Shown here piece after piece: positions 42,946 through 51,951 of a stretch of DNA of 64,000 nt. The notes under the pieces are model-generated. The model saw only the letters and a list, made by a program, of their open reading frames with translations, was not told where the DNA came from and made no database searches. The position numbers were made by a program, and so were the translations under genes. The first letter of the stretch is position 1. Every line of letters starts with the position of its first letter. This DNA is from Mesorhizobium tamadayense. GTDB taxonomy: Bacteria > Pseudomonadota > Alphaproteobacteria > Rhizobiales > Rhizobiaceae. The stretch lies in contig NZ_RQXT01000041.1 of assembly GCF_003863365.1 (NCBI RefSeq), positions 1 to 64,000 on the forward strand. Reading direction: 5' to 3'.

Positions 42946-43567
42946 ATCCGCCGGCGGCCGAGATGACGATGTCCCGATCGGGCTCGCCAACCAGATCGAT
43001 GCGGATTGCGGTTCCTGTCCGGGCCGGCTTGCGTAGCGCCCTGGCGCCGTCAGGTGCCACAACCAACAATCGCCGCTCCTCCCAGGTCTGAAGCCTCAAT
43101 CTGGAGATGCCGAACTCGCGGGCGAGCAAGCGGTCGAGGCGCAAGCACGTTGTCGTTTCGAGCCAAAGCTGGAGTTCCACCATGGTGTTTTCCATGCTGC
43201 CATCCAGCACCTGTTTTTGAACGGCTACGTCGGGAAATTCCTCGACGCGCCCGATCCAGGTTCTCAGCGCAGGGGCATCGAACGCGTGGCAGCGCACCAG
43301 CGCAGGGTCGTTGTTTTCGAGGGACGCCAGCAGCGCCGGCGCGATGTCGCGGCGGCTGCGGCGCTCCAGTATGGTCCGGTTCCAGGAGTTGTCGCAGTCG
43401 ACGCAGCGGTAGATCAGCCAGGCGTCGATGCGCTTGCCGTTGGCGTTCACACGGAATTTACCGCTGCATCGATAGGGTCTGACGCCGCCGCAGCGATTGC
43501 AGTTGATGAGAGGCCGAGGCGCGATTTTCGGCGCGATCGCCCAGCGGATACGCAACAGTCCAGACAT
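42944..43567 (-). CDS. DUF1062-family zinc-binding protein
   Basis: A 207-residue cytoplasmic protein. Two Cys pairs, C23-x2-C26 and C55-x2-C58, probably bind zinc. The stretch KFRVNANGKRIDAWLIYRC is diagnostic of DUF1062. The C-terminal half has an S4-like look (RLDRLLAREFGISRLRLQTW), which suggests RNA binding. Function is unknown. It ends inside the typA terminator. Confidence 0.85.
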   Translation of the reverse strand: MSGLLRIRWAIAPKIAPRPLINCNRCGGVRPYRCSGKFRVNANGKRIDAWLIYRCVDCDNSWNRTILERRSRRDIAPALLASLENNDPALVRCHAFDAPALRTWIGRVEEFPDVAVQKQVLDGSMENTMVELQLWLETTTCLRLDRLLAREFGISRLRLQTWEERRLLVVAPDGARALRKPARTGTAIRIDLVGEPDRDIVISAAGG

Positions 43568-43678
43568 GCCGGTAGGCCCTTCCCGTCGGGAAGTCCGTCA
43601 GGCCGGCGATGTCCGAGATGCCTGCGAGGGCACGGCGTGGCGAAAGGCTGCGGCGGATGGAAGTCAGGCGTCGGCGGT

Positions 43679-43780
43679 AGAGCCTGTTCCATCCCGATGA
43701 AATCGGGATGGGGCTCTATCTGTTTGTTTGAGCATGATCTTTTCCGAAAACCGGATCCCACTTTTCGGGATCATGCTCTA
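43679..43780. repeat. Composite palindromic element containing family C hairpin, copy 5
   Basis: Bounded by TAGAGC (43679-43684) and GCTCTA (43775-43780). The left part folds as CCATCCCGAT-GAA-ATCGGGATGG with GGCTCTA; the right part is the family C hairpin GAGCATGATC...GATCATGCTC around CCGAAAACCGGATCCCACTTTTCGG. It lies in the long gap after the DUF1062 gene. Confidence 0.8.
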
Positions 43781-44141
43781 GCTGCGCGACGGCGGCTCAG
43801 CAATGCCAAACCGGTCTCGAAACCGCCGCCTGAAGAACACGTGAAAATGATGCAGGGGCCGCCAATGCTGCGCCTGCGGTGCTTTCGGGGGGTAGGCGAG
43901 ACCGGCGGTTACTGAGGCAAAGTGAAGCTCGAAATGGATAAAGGTCGGCTCTTCTAGCCGTGCGGCGGCGAGCAGGCAAGGGGTCTGCTGTCGGCCGACA
44001 GGACGGCGGCTCGGCTCATTTTCGAACGCTGGCGCTGCCCCTCATCCGCCTGCCGGCGCTATTTCGATGAGGATCGCCAAAACGCGTCTGCGCCGCGACA
44101 ATGGCAGGCACTGCCGCGGCGATCTCAACACACCTCTGGTG
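43781..44141. other. Intergenic stretch with a fragment of family A
   Basis: Rest of the 574-base gap (43568-44141). The only recognised item is GCGCTGCCCCTCATCCGCCT at 44033-44052 with GCCGGCGC after it, one end of a family A element without its partner. No credible gene. Confidence 0.5.
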
Positions 44142-44465
44142 TCACATCATCTCGATAATCGGCGCGATCTCGACGCTGAAGGCCGGGTCCATCAGGATCG
44201 GGCAATCCTTGGCCTTGGCGACGGCATCATCGATGTCCGCGGCTTCGACGATGGTGTAGCCGGCGGTCGGATTGCTGCCGCCGTTGTTCTCGACCGCGCC
44301 TCCGGGCAGCACCGTCTTCGACATGCCGACAGGATTGCCGCCGTCGACGACAGCCGAGCCGAGCTTGTCATACCAGCCGGTCCAGGCGTCCATCGCCGCC
44401 TGCCGCTCGGCCTCGTCGGTCGGCATCTTGCCGGAGCCATGATAGACATAGAGAAATTTCGCCAT
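44142..44465 (-). CDS. YciI-family protein (YCII-related)
   Basis: A 107-residue protein of the dimeric alpha+beta-barrel YCII family, beginning MAKFLYVYHGSGKMPTDEAE and containing WTGWYDKLGSAVVDGGNPVG and AGYTIVEAADIDDAVAKAKD (the usual C-terminal pattern). Such proteins often accompany ECF sigma factors. A strong AGGGAGGAG lies before the ATG. The upstream region carries tandem GC-rich hairpins. Confidence 0.88.
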   Translation of the reverse strand: MAKFLYVYHGSGKMPTDEAERQAAMDAWTGWYDKLGSAVVDGGNPVGMSKTVLPGGAVENNGGSNPTAGYTIVEAADIDDAVAKAKDCPILMDPAFSVEIAPIIEMM

Positions 44466-44496
44466 GTTCTCCTCCCTTGTTGGCGGCGTCGAACCG

Positions 44497-44588
44497 GCAT
44501 GCGGCCACGCCGCTTGCAGATATGCAGCATGCCGCAATCGTCGATATGCGGCGATGCCGCAATCCGATACGCGGCCATGCCGCAATCG
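44497..44588. repeat. Tandem imperfect hairpin units upstream of the YciI gene
   Basis: Three units of 23-24 bases start with GATA(T/C)GC at 44519, 44543 and 44566, for instance GATATGCGGCGATGCCGC and GATACGCGGCCATGCCGC; a fourth degenerate unit lies at 44497-44518. Each has GCGGC/GCCGC arms and ends AATC. They lie 30-125 bases upstream of the YciI start codon. Confidence 0.7.
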
Positions 44589-44653
44589 TTGATCATCGGC
44601 CCAAAACGGCGGACAAGCAACGAGAATGCGCAACGGCTAATATAATGTGACCG

Positions 44654-45220
44654 CTACCTTGCCATGGCGTGATATTCATCATTCGGCCGCATGTCGACGG
44701 CGGCCGCCACCCGGTTCGACATGTTGAAGAAGGCGGCGGTCGAGGCGATGTCCCAGATGTCGCGGTCGCTGAAGCCGGCCTTGCGCAAGGCGGCGCGGTC
44801 GGCCTCGACGATCTTGGCCGGCTCCTCGGTCAGCTTGACCGCGAATTCGAGCATCGCGCGCTGGCGAGGGGAGAGGTATCGGCGGCGCGGAAGTTCATCG
44901 CCATCATCTCGCCGAGCGCAGGCTCGCCCGACAGCTGACGCACCGCCGCGCCATGCGCGGTCAGGCAGTAGTAGCAATGGTTGATCGAGGAGACGGCGAC
45001 CGCGATCATCTCGCGCTCCAGCTTCGACAGCCCGGACTCGCCCAGCATCAGGTCGTTGTACATGTCGGTGAAGGCGCGCAGCTTCTTCTCGTCGAAGGCG
45101 TAGGCCAGAAGCACGTTGGGCACGAGGCCGAGCTTTCTCCTCGCATTTGGCGAAATAGGCCCTTGTCGCCTCGCTGAGCTCCGCCTGGACAAGGTCGAGC
45201 GCGGTAATCCTGCCGGTCAT
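44654..45220 (-). pseudogene. AhpD/CMD-family peroxidase-related gene with two compensating frameshifts
   Basis: Start (MTGRITALDLVQAELSEATR) and end (MLEFAVKLTEEPAKIVEADR to the stop) are in one frame. The centre, which holds the CMD active site INHCYYCLTAHG (Cys-x2-Cys with His), is in another frame. The first shift is one extra base in the AAA at 45134-45136; the second is one missing base near 44870-44880. Corrected, it gives about 188 residues of an alkylhydroperoxidase-like protein. As written, about 85 central residues are scrambled and the catalytic Cys lost. Could be a real pseudogene or two sequencing errors; AAGGAG before the ATG and intact flanks favour errors or very recent decay. 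Confidence 0.7.
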
Positions 45221-45346
45221 GGTCGTTCTCCTTCGCGGGGCGAGCGTCGGTTCGATTTTCTTAAAGCGTCGTCAAACCTTTGTCGCCAAATAGCGCTCAT
45301 CTGCTACCATAGTCGCAAAAGCATATGACGGGAGGGACTTCACATC

Positions 45347-48300
45347 ATGGCCAGCCTGAAAACCGCAAGCCAGCCGAAAAAGACCAGTCCGGCAAAGGGA
45401 GGCGCGGCAAAGGCGGGCGAAAAGCCCGGCAGGCTCGCCGACTATCTTCTGGCCCGCACGCCGGCCGAAGACATCGCCGCCTATGACGTCGCCGACCTCG
45501 AACGCGCCGCCGATCTCGCCGGCCGCGCGGTCGCCAGGCACAAAACGGGCGATTGCATCATCGCCATAGACGTGGAGTCCGGCGTGACGCGCCAGGGCCG
45601 GCCGATGACGGTCATCACCGTCGTCAACGACAACATGCCGTTCCTGTTCGATTCCATCCTCGGCGAGATCACCGAGAGCGCCGGCGAGCCGCTGCTGGTC
45701 ACCCACCCGGTCATCGTCGTCCGGCACGGCAAGAGCGGCGTCGAGGAGATCCTCGGCGACGGCGGCTCCGTCAAGGACGAAACCGGCCATGACCGGCTGA
45801 GCGTCGTCCACGTCCATATCGGCCGCCTTTCGGCCGATCAGGCCGAAGGCCTTGCCGGCCGCTTGAAAAAGCTTCTGGACCAGGTGCGCGCCGCCGTCAC
45901 CGACTGGAAGCCGATGCTTGCCCGCCTCGACCAGGCCATCTCGGAATTCCGCTATTCGCCGGTGCCGCTCGACAAGGCGCATGTCACCGAGGCGATCGCC
46001 TTCCTCGAATGGCTGCGCGACGACAATTTCACCTTCCTCGGCATGCGCGAGTTCAACTACACCGGCGGCGAGAAGAGCGGCATGCTGGAGCGCGCCGAAA
46101 AGCCCGGCCTCGGCATCCTCGCCGATCCCGACGTCCTGGTTCTCAGGCGCGGCACCGAAGCGGTGTCGACGACGCCGGAAATCCGCGCTTTTCTGCATGG
46201 ACCGGAACCGCTGATCGTCACCAAGGCCAATGCCAAGTCCTTGGTGCACCGGCGCATCTATCTCGACTATGTCGGCGTCAAGACCTACACCGCCAAGGGC
46301 GTGCTTTCGGGCGAACTGCGCATCGTCGGCCTGTTCACCTCGACCGCCTACACGCGTTCGGTGATGAAGATTCCCTACCTGCGCTCGAAGGCCGAGACCA
46401 TCATCGCCAAGTCCGGCTTCAATCCGCACGACCATTCCGGCAAGGCGCTGATCAACGTGCTGGAGAGCTATCCGCGCGACGAGCTGTTCCAGGTTCCGGT
46501 GCCGATCCTGAGGAAGCACGCCGAAGCCATCCTCGGGCTGATCGAGCGGCCGCGCGTCAGGGCGCTGGTGCGGGCCGACCAGTTCGACCGTTTCGTCTCG
46601 ATCCTCGTCTTCGTGCCGCGCGACCGCTACGACAGCGTCGTGCGCGAGAAGATCGGCACCTATCTCAAGACCGTGTTCGAGGGCCGGCTGTCGGCCTATT
46701 ACCCGGCCTTCCCGGAAGGCGGGCTGGCGCGCGTGCATTTCATCATCGGCCGCTCCGGCGGCAAGACGCCGAAGGTCGAGCCGGCGACGATCGAGGCGGC
46801 GATCCGCGACATCGTGCGCACCTGGGACGACGCGCTACGCGAAGCAGTGTCGGAATCCGGTGCCGATGCAACGCTCTCGGCCATTGCGTCGCGCTTTTCG
46901 GAAAGCTATCGCGACTCCTTTTCGCCGGCCGTGGCGCTGGCGGATGCCGGACGCATCGCCAGGATCGATGCTGCCAATCCCATCGCCATCGACTATTATC
47001 GCCATGCCGACCAGAAGCCGCACCAGGCGGCGCTGAAGATCTATCATTTCGGCAGCCCGGTGGCGCTGTCGCGGCGCGTGCCGGTGCTGGAAAACATCGG
47101 CTTCCGCGTCATCAGCGAGCGCACCTTCGAGGTCGGCGACGAAGCCTCCGGCATGGTCTTCATCCACGACATGGAGCTGGAGAACAGCTACGGAAAGCCG
47201 ATCGACCTCGCCGACGGCGGGGCGCTGTTCCAGGATGCCTTCCTCGCTGTCTGGCGCGGCGACGTCGACAATGACGCCTATAACGGCCTTGCCCAGACCG
47301 CCGGCCTGTGGTCGGGCGAGATCACCATCCTGCGCGCCTACGGCCGCTACCTGCAGCAGGCCGGCATTCCGCAAAGCCAGGATTTCATCGCCGCCGCGCT
47401 CAACCGCTATCCCGAGATCGCGCGCGGCCTGCACGCGCTCTTTGTCGCTCGCCTAGGGCCGACAGTCGAGACCGAAGGCGTGGTCGCCGCCAAGCATCTC
47501 AAGGCCAAGATCAAGGACGAGCTCGACGCGGTGCCCAACATCGATGACGACACCATAATCCGCCGCTACCTCAACCTGATCGAAGCCTCGCTGCGAACCA
47601 ATCATTTCGTTGCCGATACGAAGGAGAAAGGCCAGTCGCTGGCGATCAAGCTCGACTCGCAGGCGGTCGACGGTCTGCCGGCGCCGCGGCCCTGGCGCGA
47701 GATCTTCGTCTATGGCTCGGAGGTCGAGGGCGTCCACCTGCGCTTCGGTCCGGTGGCGCGCGGCGGCCTGCGCTGGTCGGACCGCGCCCAGGACTACCGC
47801 ACCGAGGTGCTGGGCCTGGTCAAGGCACAGCAGGTCAAGAACGCGGTCATCGTGCCGGTCGGCGCCAAGGGCGGCTTCTATCCGAAGAAACTGCCGATGA
47901 GCGCCGGCCGCGACGCCATCTTCGAAGCCGGCACCTCGGCCTACAAGAATTTCGTCTCCAGCCTGCTCTCGATCACCGACAATATCGGCGTCGACGGCGT
48001 CATCCCGCCGGCCGGCGTGGTGCGGCGCGACCAGGACGATCCCTATTTCGTCGTCGCCGCCGACAAGGGCACGGCGACCTTCTCCGACACCGCCAACGCC
48101 ATTTCCGAGAAGCATGGCTTCTGGCTGGACGACGCCTTCGCCAGCGGCGGCTCGGCCGGTTACGACCACAAGAAGATGGGCATCACCGCCAAGGGCGCCT
48201 GGGAAGCGGTCAAGCGGCATTTCCGCGAGATGAACCACGACATCCAGGCCTCGCCCTTCACCGTCGTCGGCGTCGGCGACATGTCGGGCGACGTGTTCGG

Positions 48301-50146
48301 CAACGGCATGCTGTTGTCGCCGCAGACCAGGCTGATCGCCGCCTTCGACCATCGCGACATCTTCATCGATCCCGATCCCGACATGGCGGCTTCGATGGCC
48401 GAGCGCCAGCGCATGTTCGCCCTGCCGCGCTCGTCCTGGCAGGATTACGACAAGTCGAAGCTGTCGGAAGGCGGCGTCATCGTCTCGCGCAGCCAGAAGT
48501 CGATCACGCTGCCGCCGGAGGCGGCCGCCGCGATCGGGCTTGCGAAGACCACGGCGACGCCGGTCGAGATCATGAACGCCATTCTCAAGGCGCCGGTCGA
48601 CCTTCTGTGGTTCGGCGGCATCGGCACTTATGTGAAGGCCTCCGGCGAAACCAACCAGGATGTCGGCGACCGCGCCAACGACGCCGTCCGCGTCACCGCG
48701 ATCGACGTGCGCGCCAAGGTCATCGGCGAGGGCGCCAATCTCGGCGTCACGCAGCGGGCACGCATCGAGTTCGGCATGAACGGCGGCCGCTGCAACTCCG
48801 ACGCCATCGACAATTCGGGCGGCGTCAACTGTTCCGACGTCGAGGTCAACATCAAGATCGCGCTGGCGTCGGCCATGCGCAAAGGCTCGCTGGCGAGGCC
48901 GGCGCGCAACAAGCTGCTGGCCGAGATGACCGACGAGGTGAGCGCGCTTGTCTTGTCCAACAACTACCAGCAGACGCTGGCACTCTCGATGGCGCGCAAG
49001 CGCGGGCTGGCCGACATCGCGCACCAGGCCCGCTTCATGACGGCGCTGGAAGCCCGCGGCCTGCTCGACCGCGCGGTCGAGACACTGCCCTCGCCGACCG
49101 CCCTTGCCGAGCGCGAGGCGCGCGGCGAGCCGCTGACCCGGGCCGAGCTCGGCGTGCTGCTCGCCTATGCCAAGATCGTTCTGTTCTCCGACATCGTCGC
49201 CAGCGACGTGCCGGACGATCCGCATTTCGATCGCGACCTGATGGGCTATTTCCCGGAGCGGATGGCGAAGAAATTCGCCGGCGAAATCCGCGACCACCGG
49301 CTGCGGCGCGAGATCATCGCGCGCGTCGTCGCCAACGACCTCGTCAACCGCGGCGGGCCGTCCTTCGTCAACCGGCTGCAGGAAGCGACTGGGCGCACCG
49401 CTGCCGACGTGGTGCGCACCTTCGCCGTGGTGCGCGACGGCTTCGCGCTGCCTTGGCTCTACAAGGAGATCGACGCGCTCGACAACCAGATCGACGGCCA
49501 GACGCAGCTCGATCTCTACCAGTCGGTCAGCCGGCTCATCTTCGTGACCAGCGGCTGGTACCTGAAGAACGACCTGGGCTCGGCGCCGCTCGGCCAGCGC
49601 ATTGCCGAGCTGCAGGAGGCGCGCAAGGCTTTGGAGCCGAAATTCGCCTCGTTGCTGCCGGCCTTCTCGCGCGAGTGGATCGAGGATCGGCGGCATGGCC
49701 TGTTCAAGGGCGGCGCGCCCGAGAAACTGGCCGAGAAGCTCGCGCTCGCCGAGGTGGGTGAGCTGATCCCGGACATCGCGCTCACCGCGCGCACGGCCAA
49801 TGCCGACATCGTCAGCGCGGCCAAGGCCTTCTTCGCGGTCAGCGACGCCTTCCGCATCCCGCGCGTCGAGGAGGCCGCCCGCTCGATCATGCCGTCGGAC
49901 TATTACGACCAGCTGGCGCTGTCGCGCGCGACCGACACGATCGGCGCCGCAAGGCGCGGCATCACGGTCGCGGCGCTGACCGCCCATGGCAAGGCAGCGG
50001 ACCCGGTGGCGGCCTGGCTCGAAGCCGGCGGCGAGCGCGTCGGGCGCATCCGCGAGCGGCTGCAGGCGCTGACCGAAGGCGGCGAGATTACAGTGTCGAG
50101 GCTTTCGGTGGCGTCGGGACTGATGAGCGACCTGACGGGGATGTGA
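45347..50146 (+). CDS. NAD-specific glutamate dehydrogenase (large, GDH-180 type)
   Basis: A 1599-residue NAD-dependent enzyme oxidising glutamate to 2-oxoglutarate and ammonium. N-terminal part with ACT-like regulatory segments (VVNDNMPFLFDSILGEITES at about residue 92) and EFRYSPVPLDKA; catalytic core at about 800-1150 with VARGGLRWSDRAQDYRTEVL, VPVGAKGGFYPKKLP and the NAD-binding VGVGDMSGDVFGNGML; a long C-terminal helical region. Length is typical of alphaproteobacterial enzymes. GGGAGGG precedes ATG 45347. It is monocistronic and central to glutamate catabolism. Confidence 0.96.
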   Translation: MASLKTASQPKKTSPAKGGAAKAGEKPGRLADYLLARTPAEDIAAYDVADLERAADLAGRAVARHKTGDCIIAIDVESGVTRQGRPMTVITVVNDNMPFLFDSILGEITESAGEPLLVTHPVIVVRHGKSGVEEILGDGGSVKDETGHDRLSVVHVHIGRLSADQAEGLAGRLKKLLDQVRAAVTDWKPMLARLDQAISEFRYSPVPLDKAHVTEAIAFLEWLRDDNFTFLGMREFNYTGGEKSGMLERAEKPGLGILADPDVLVLRRGTEAVSTTPEIRAFLHGPEPLIVTKANAKSLVHRRIYLDYVGVKTYTAKGVLSGELRIVGLFTSTAYTRSVMKIPYLRSKAETIIAKSGFNPHDHSGKALINVLESYPRDELFQVPVPILRKHAEAILGLIERPRVRALVRADQFDRFVSILVFVPRDRYDSVVREKIGTYLKTVFEGRLSAYYPAFPEGGLARVHFIIGRSGGKTPKVEPATIEAAIRDIVRTWDDALREAVSESGADATLSAIASRFSESYRDSFSPAVALADAGRIARIDAANPIAIDYYRHADQKPHQAALKIYHFGSPVALSRRVPVLENIGFRVISERTFEVGDEASGMVFIHDMELENSYGKPIDLADGGALFQDAFLAVWRGDVDNDAYNGLAQTAGLWSGEITILRAYGRYLQQAGIPQSQDFIAAALNRYPEIARGLHALFVARLGPTVETEGVVAAKHLKAKIKDELDAVPNIDDDTIIRRYLNLIEASLRTNHFVADTKEKGQSLAIKLDSQAVDGLPAPRPWREIFVYGSEVEGVHLRFGPVARGGLRWSDRAQDYRTEVLGLVKAQQVKNAVIVPVGAKGGFYPKKLPMSAGRDAIFEAGTSAYKNFVSSLLSITDNIGVDGVIPPAGVVRRDQDDPYFVVAADKGTATFSDTANAISEKHGFWLDDAFASGGSAGYDHKKMGITAKGAWEAVKRHFREMNHDIQASPFTVVGVGDMSGDVFGNGMLLSPQTRLIAAFDHRDIFIDPDPDMAASMAERQRMFALPRSSWQDYDKSKLSEGGVIVSRSQKSITLPPEAAAAIGLAKTTATPVEIMNAILKAPVDLLWFGGIGTYVKASGETNQDVGDRANDAVRVTAIDVRAKVIGEGANLGVTQRARIEFGMNGGRCNSDAIDNSGGVNCSDVEVNIKIALASAMRKGSLARPARNKLLAEMTDEVSALVLSNNYQQTLALSMARKRGLADIAHQARFMTALEARGLLDRAVETLPSPTALAEREARGEPLTRAELGVLLAYAKIVLFSDIVASDVPDDPHFDRDLMGYFPERMAKKFAGEIRDHRLRREIIARVVANDLVNRGGPSFVNRLQEATGRTAADVVRTFAVVRDGFALPWLYKEIDALDNQIDGQTQLDLYQSVSRLIFVTSGWYLKNDLGSAPLGQRIAELQEARKALEPKFASLLPAFSREWIEDRRHGLFKGGAPEKLAEKLALAEVGELIPDIALTARTANADIVSAAKAFFAVSDAFRIPRVEEAARSIMPSDYYDQLALSRATDTIGAARRGITVAALTAHGKAADPVAAWLEAGGERVGRIRERLQALTEGGEITVSRLSVASGLMSDLTGM

Positions 50147-50160
50147 GCTGAATCAGGCTG

Positions 50161-50340
50161 GCGCGGCCCCTCATCCGGCTGCCGCCACCTTCTCCCCGTA
50201 TAGTGACGGGGAGAAGGGAGACTGCTGCGGCGCCGCGCCCTTTCTGCGACGCTGGTTAGAGGCGAAACCGTCGATGACGGCGTCTTTCTCCCCGTCACTA
50301 TACGGGGAGAAATGTCCGGCAGGACAATGAGGGGCGGCGC
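50161..50340. repeat. Family A mosaic repeat (RIME-like), copy 3
   Basis: Outer ends GCGCGGCCCCTCATCC and ATGAGGGGCGGCGC; inner CTTCTCCCCGTATAGTGACG and CCCCGTCACTATACGGGGAG hairpins separated by about 70 bases. Sits between the glutamate dehydrogenase gene and a transporter gene. Confidence 0.8.
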
Positions 50341-50421
50341 GACGCTTGTCATTTGCATGAGCATCGGAAACATGCAGACATGGCGCGGATCGCGGGCGGA
50401 GCGGGTGCCGGGGGAATCAGC

Positions 50422-51798
50422 ATGGCGGTAGAGACAGTGCAGCGGGCAACGGGGCGCGGCATCTGGGGCTGGATGCTCTTCGACTGGGCGGCGCAGCCTT
50501 TCTTCACCGTCGTCACCACGTTCATCTTCGGGCCGTATTTCGTCTCGCGCATGGCGAGCGATCCGACCACGGGGCAGGCCGCCTGGGGCTACGGCATCGC
50601 CGCGGCGGGCCTCGTCATCGCGGTGCTTTCGCCCGTGCTCGGCTCGATCGCCGACCAGACCGGGCCGCGCAAGCCGTGGATCGCCTTCTTCGCGGCGATC
50701 AAGATCACCAGTCTTATCCTTTTGTGGCTCGCCGCACCCGGATCGAACCTGTTCCTGGTCGTGCTTTTGTTCTCGCTCGCGTCGGTGGCGGCGGAATTCT
50801 CGACCGTCTTCAACGATTCCATGATGCCGCGCCTGGTGCCGAAGAGCGAAATCGGCAGGATTTCCAACATCGCCTGGGGGCTCGGCTATCTCGGCGGCAT
50901 GGTGGCGCTGATCTTCGTCGTGCTGTTCCTGGCCGGCTCGCCGGAGACCGGCAAGACGATCATCGGCATCGACCCGCTTTTCGGGCTGGATCCGAAGCTT
51001 GGCGAGGACGCGCGCTTCACCGGGCCCATGTCGGCCGGCTGGTATTTTCTGTTCATCCTGCCGATGTTCTTCTTCACGCCGGATGCCATCAGGGGGCTTT
51101 CGATGGGCCCGGCGGTGCGCGAAGGCCTGTCGGAGTTGAAGTCCACTCTCTTCGAGGTGCGCAAGCGCGTCGGCATCTTCCGCTTCCTCGTCGCCCGCAT
51201 GATCTATCAGGACGGCGTCAACGCGCTCTTGGCGCTCGGCGGCACCTTTGCCGCTGGCATGTTCAGCTGGTCGATCACCGAGATCGGCATGTTCGGCATC
51301 ATCCTCAACGTCGTCGCCATCCTCGGCTGCTGGATCGCCGCCCGGCTCGACTCCGCGCTCGGCTCCAAGGCCGTGGTGATGATCGCGCTGGTCCTGCTTC
51401 TGCTCGCGACGGCCGGCGTCGTGTCGACCGGGCCGGGCTTCACGCTGCTCGGCCTGATACAGCTGCCGACCACCGATTCCGGCGGCCTGTTCGGCACCGC
51501 GGCCGAAAAGGCTTACATTCTCTACGGCCTGCTGATCGGCCTTGCCTTCGGGCCGGTTCAGGCTTCGTCGCGCTCCTACATGGCGCGCAGCGTCACGGCG
51601 GCCGAATCCGGCCGCTATTTCGGCATCTACGCGCTGGCCGGACGGGCAACGAGCTTCCTGGCGCCGTTCCTGGTGTCGACGATCACGCTCGCCAGCGGTT
51701 CGGCGCGGCTCGGCATGGCGGTGATCGCGCTGTTCCTCGGCCTCGGCGTCGCGATCCTGCTCAGGACGCCGTATCCGGCAGACAAGCCGATGGAGTGA
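50422..51798 (+). CDS. UMF1-family MFS transporter
   Basis: A 458-residue inner-membrane protein with about twelve helices, like the UMF1/Atg22 family (WGWMLFDWAAQPFFTVVTTF at the start, SPVLGSIADQTGPRKPWIAF, and GPVQASSRSYMARSVTAAES late). Substrate unknown; amino-acid export has been proposed for the family. ATG 50422 follows GGGGGAA; two upstream in-frame starts exist. Last base of the stop codon is inside a family E repeat. Confidence 0.88.
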   Translation: MAVETVQRATGRGIWGWMLFDWAAQPFFTVVTTFIFGPYFVSRMASDPTTGQAAWGYGIAAAGLVIAVLSPVLGSIADQTGPRKPWIAFFAAIKITSLILLWLAAPGSNLFLVVLLFSLASVAAEFSTVFNDSMMPRLVPKSEIGRISNIAWGLGYLGGMVALIFVVLFLAGSPETGKTIIGIDPLFGLDPKLGEDARFTGPMSAGWYFLFILPMFFFTPDAIRGLSMGPAVREGLSELKSTLFEVRKRVGIFRFLVARMIYQDGVNALLALGGTFAAGMFSWSITEIGMFGIILNVVAILGCWIAARLDSALGSKAVVMIALVLLLLATAGVVSTGPGFTLLGLIQLPTTDSGGLFGTAAEKAYILYGLLIGLAFGPVQASSRSYMARSVTAAESGRYFGIYALAGRATSFLAPFLVSTITLASGSARLGMAVIALFLGLGVAILLRTPYPADKPME

Positions 51799-51942
51799 GA
51801 GACGTTCGATAATTCTACTCCGCTGGCCGCCTGACGCGGTTTTCTGCGCTTCCGGTGCTCACGGACTTGAATGTCCGCTCCGCTCCGGTTCTCGAAAACC
51901 ACGCCATCCGACTCAGCGGAGCGAATTCTCGGAACGTCTCTC
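51797..51942. repeat. Family E long palindrome, copy 2
   Basis: Outer arms GAGAGACGTTC (51797-51807) and GAACGTCTCTC (51932-51942) differ from copy 1, but the interior (CGCCTGACGCG, TTTTCTGCGCTTCCG, TGCTCACGGAC, CTCGAAAA) is nearly the same. It lies between convergent genes and could end both transcripts. Confidence 0.78.
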
Positions 51943-51951
51943 TGCCGGCAC

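Noticed and set aside
44497..44588. Possible CRISPR array
   Set aside because: Units are directly adjacent without spacers, imperfect, and no cas genes are present.
47453..49987. Minus-strand frame of 844 codons
   Set aside because: It is the shadow of the glutamate dehydrogenase gene; composition (Arg/Asp/Gly/Val-rich, no recognisable domain) is that of antisense to a high-GC coding sequence.
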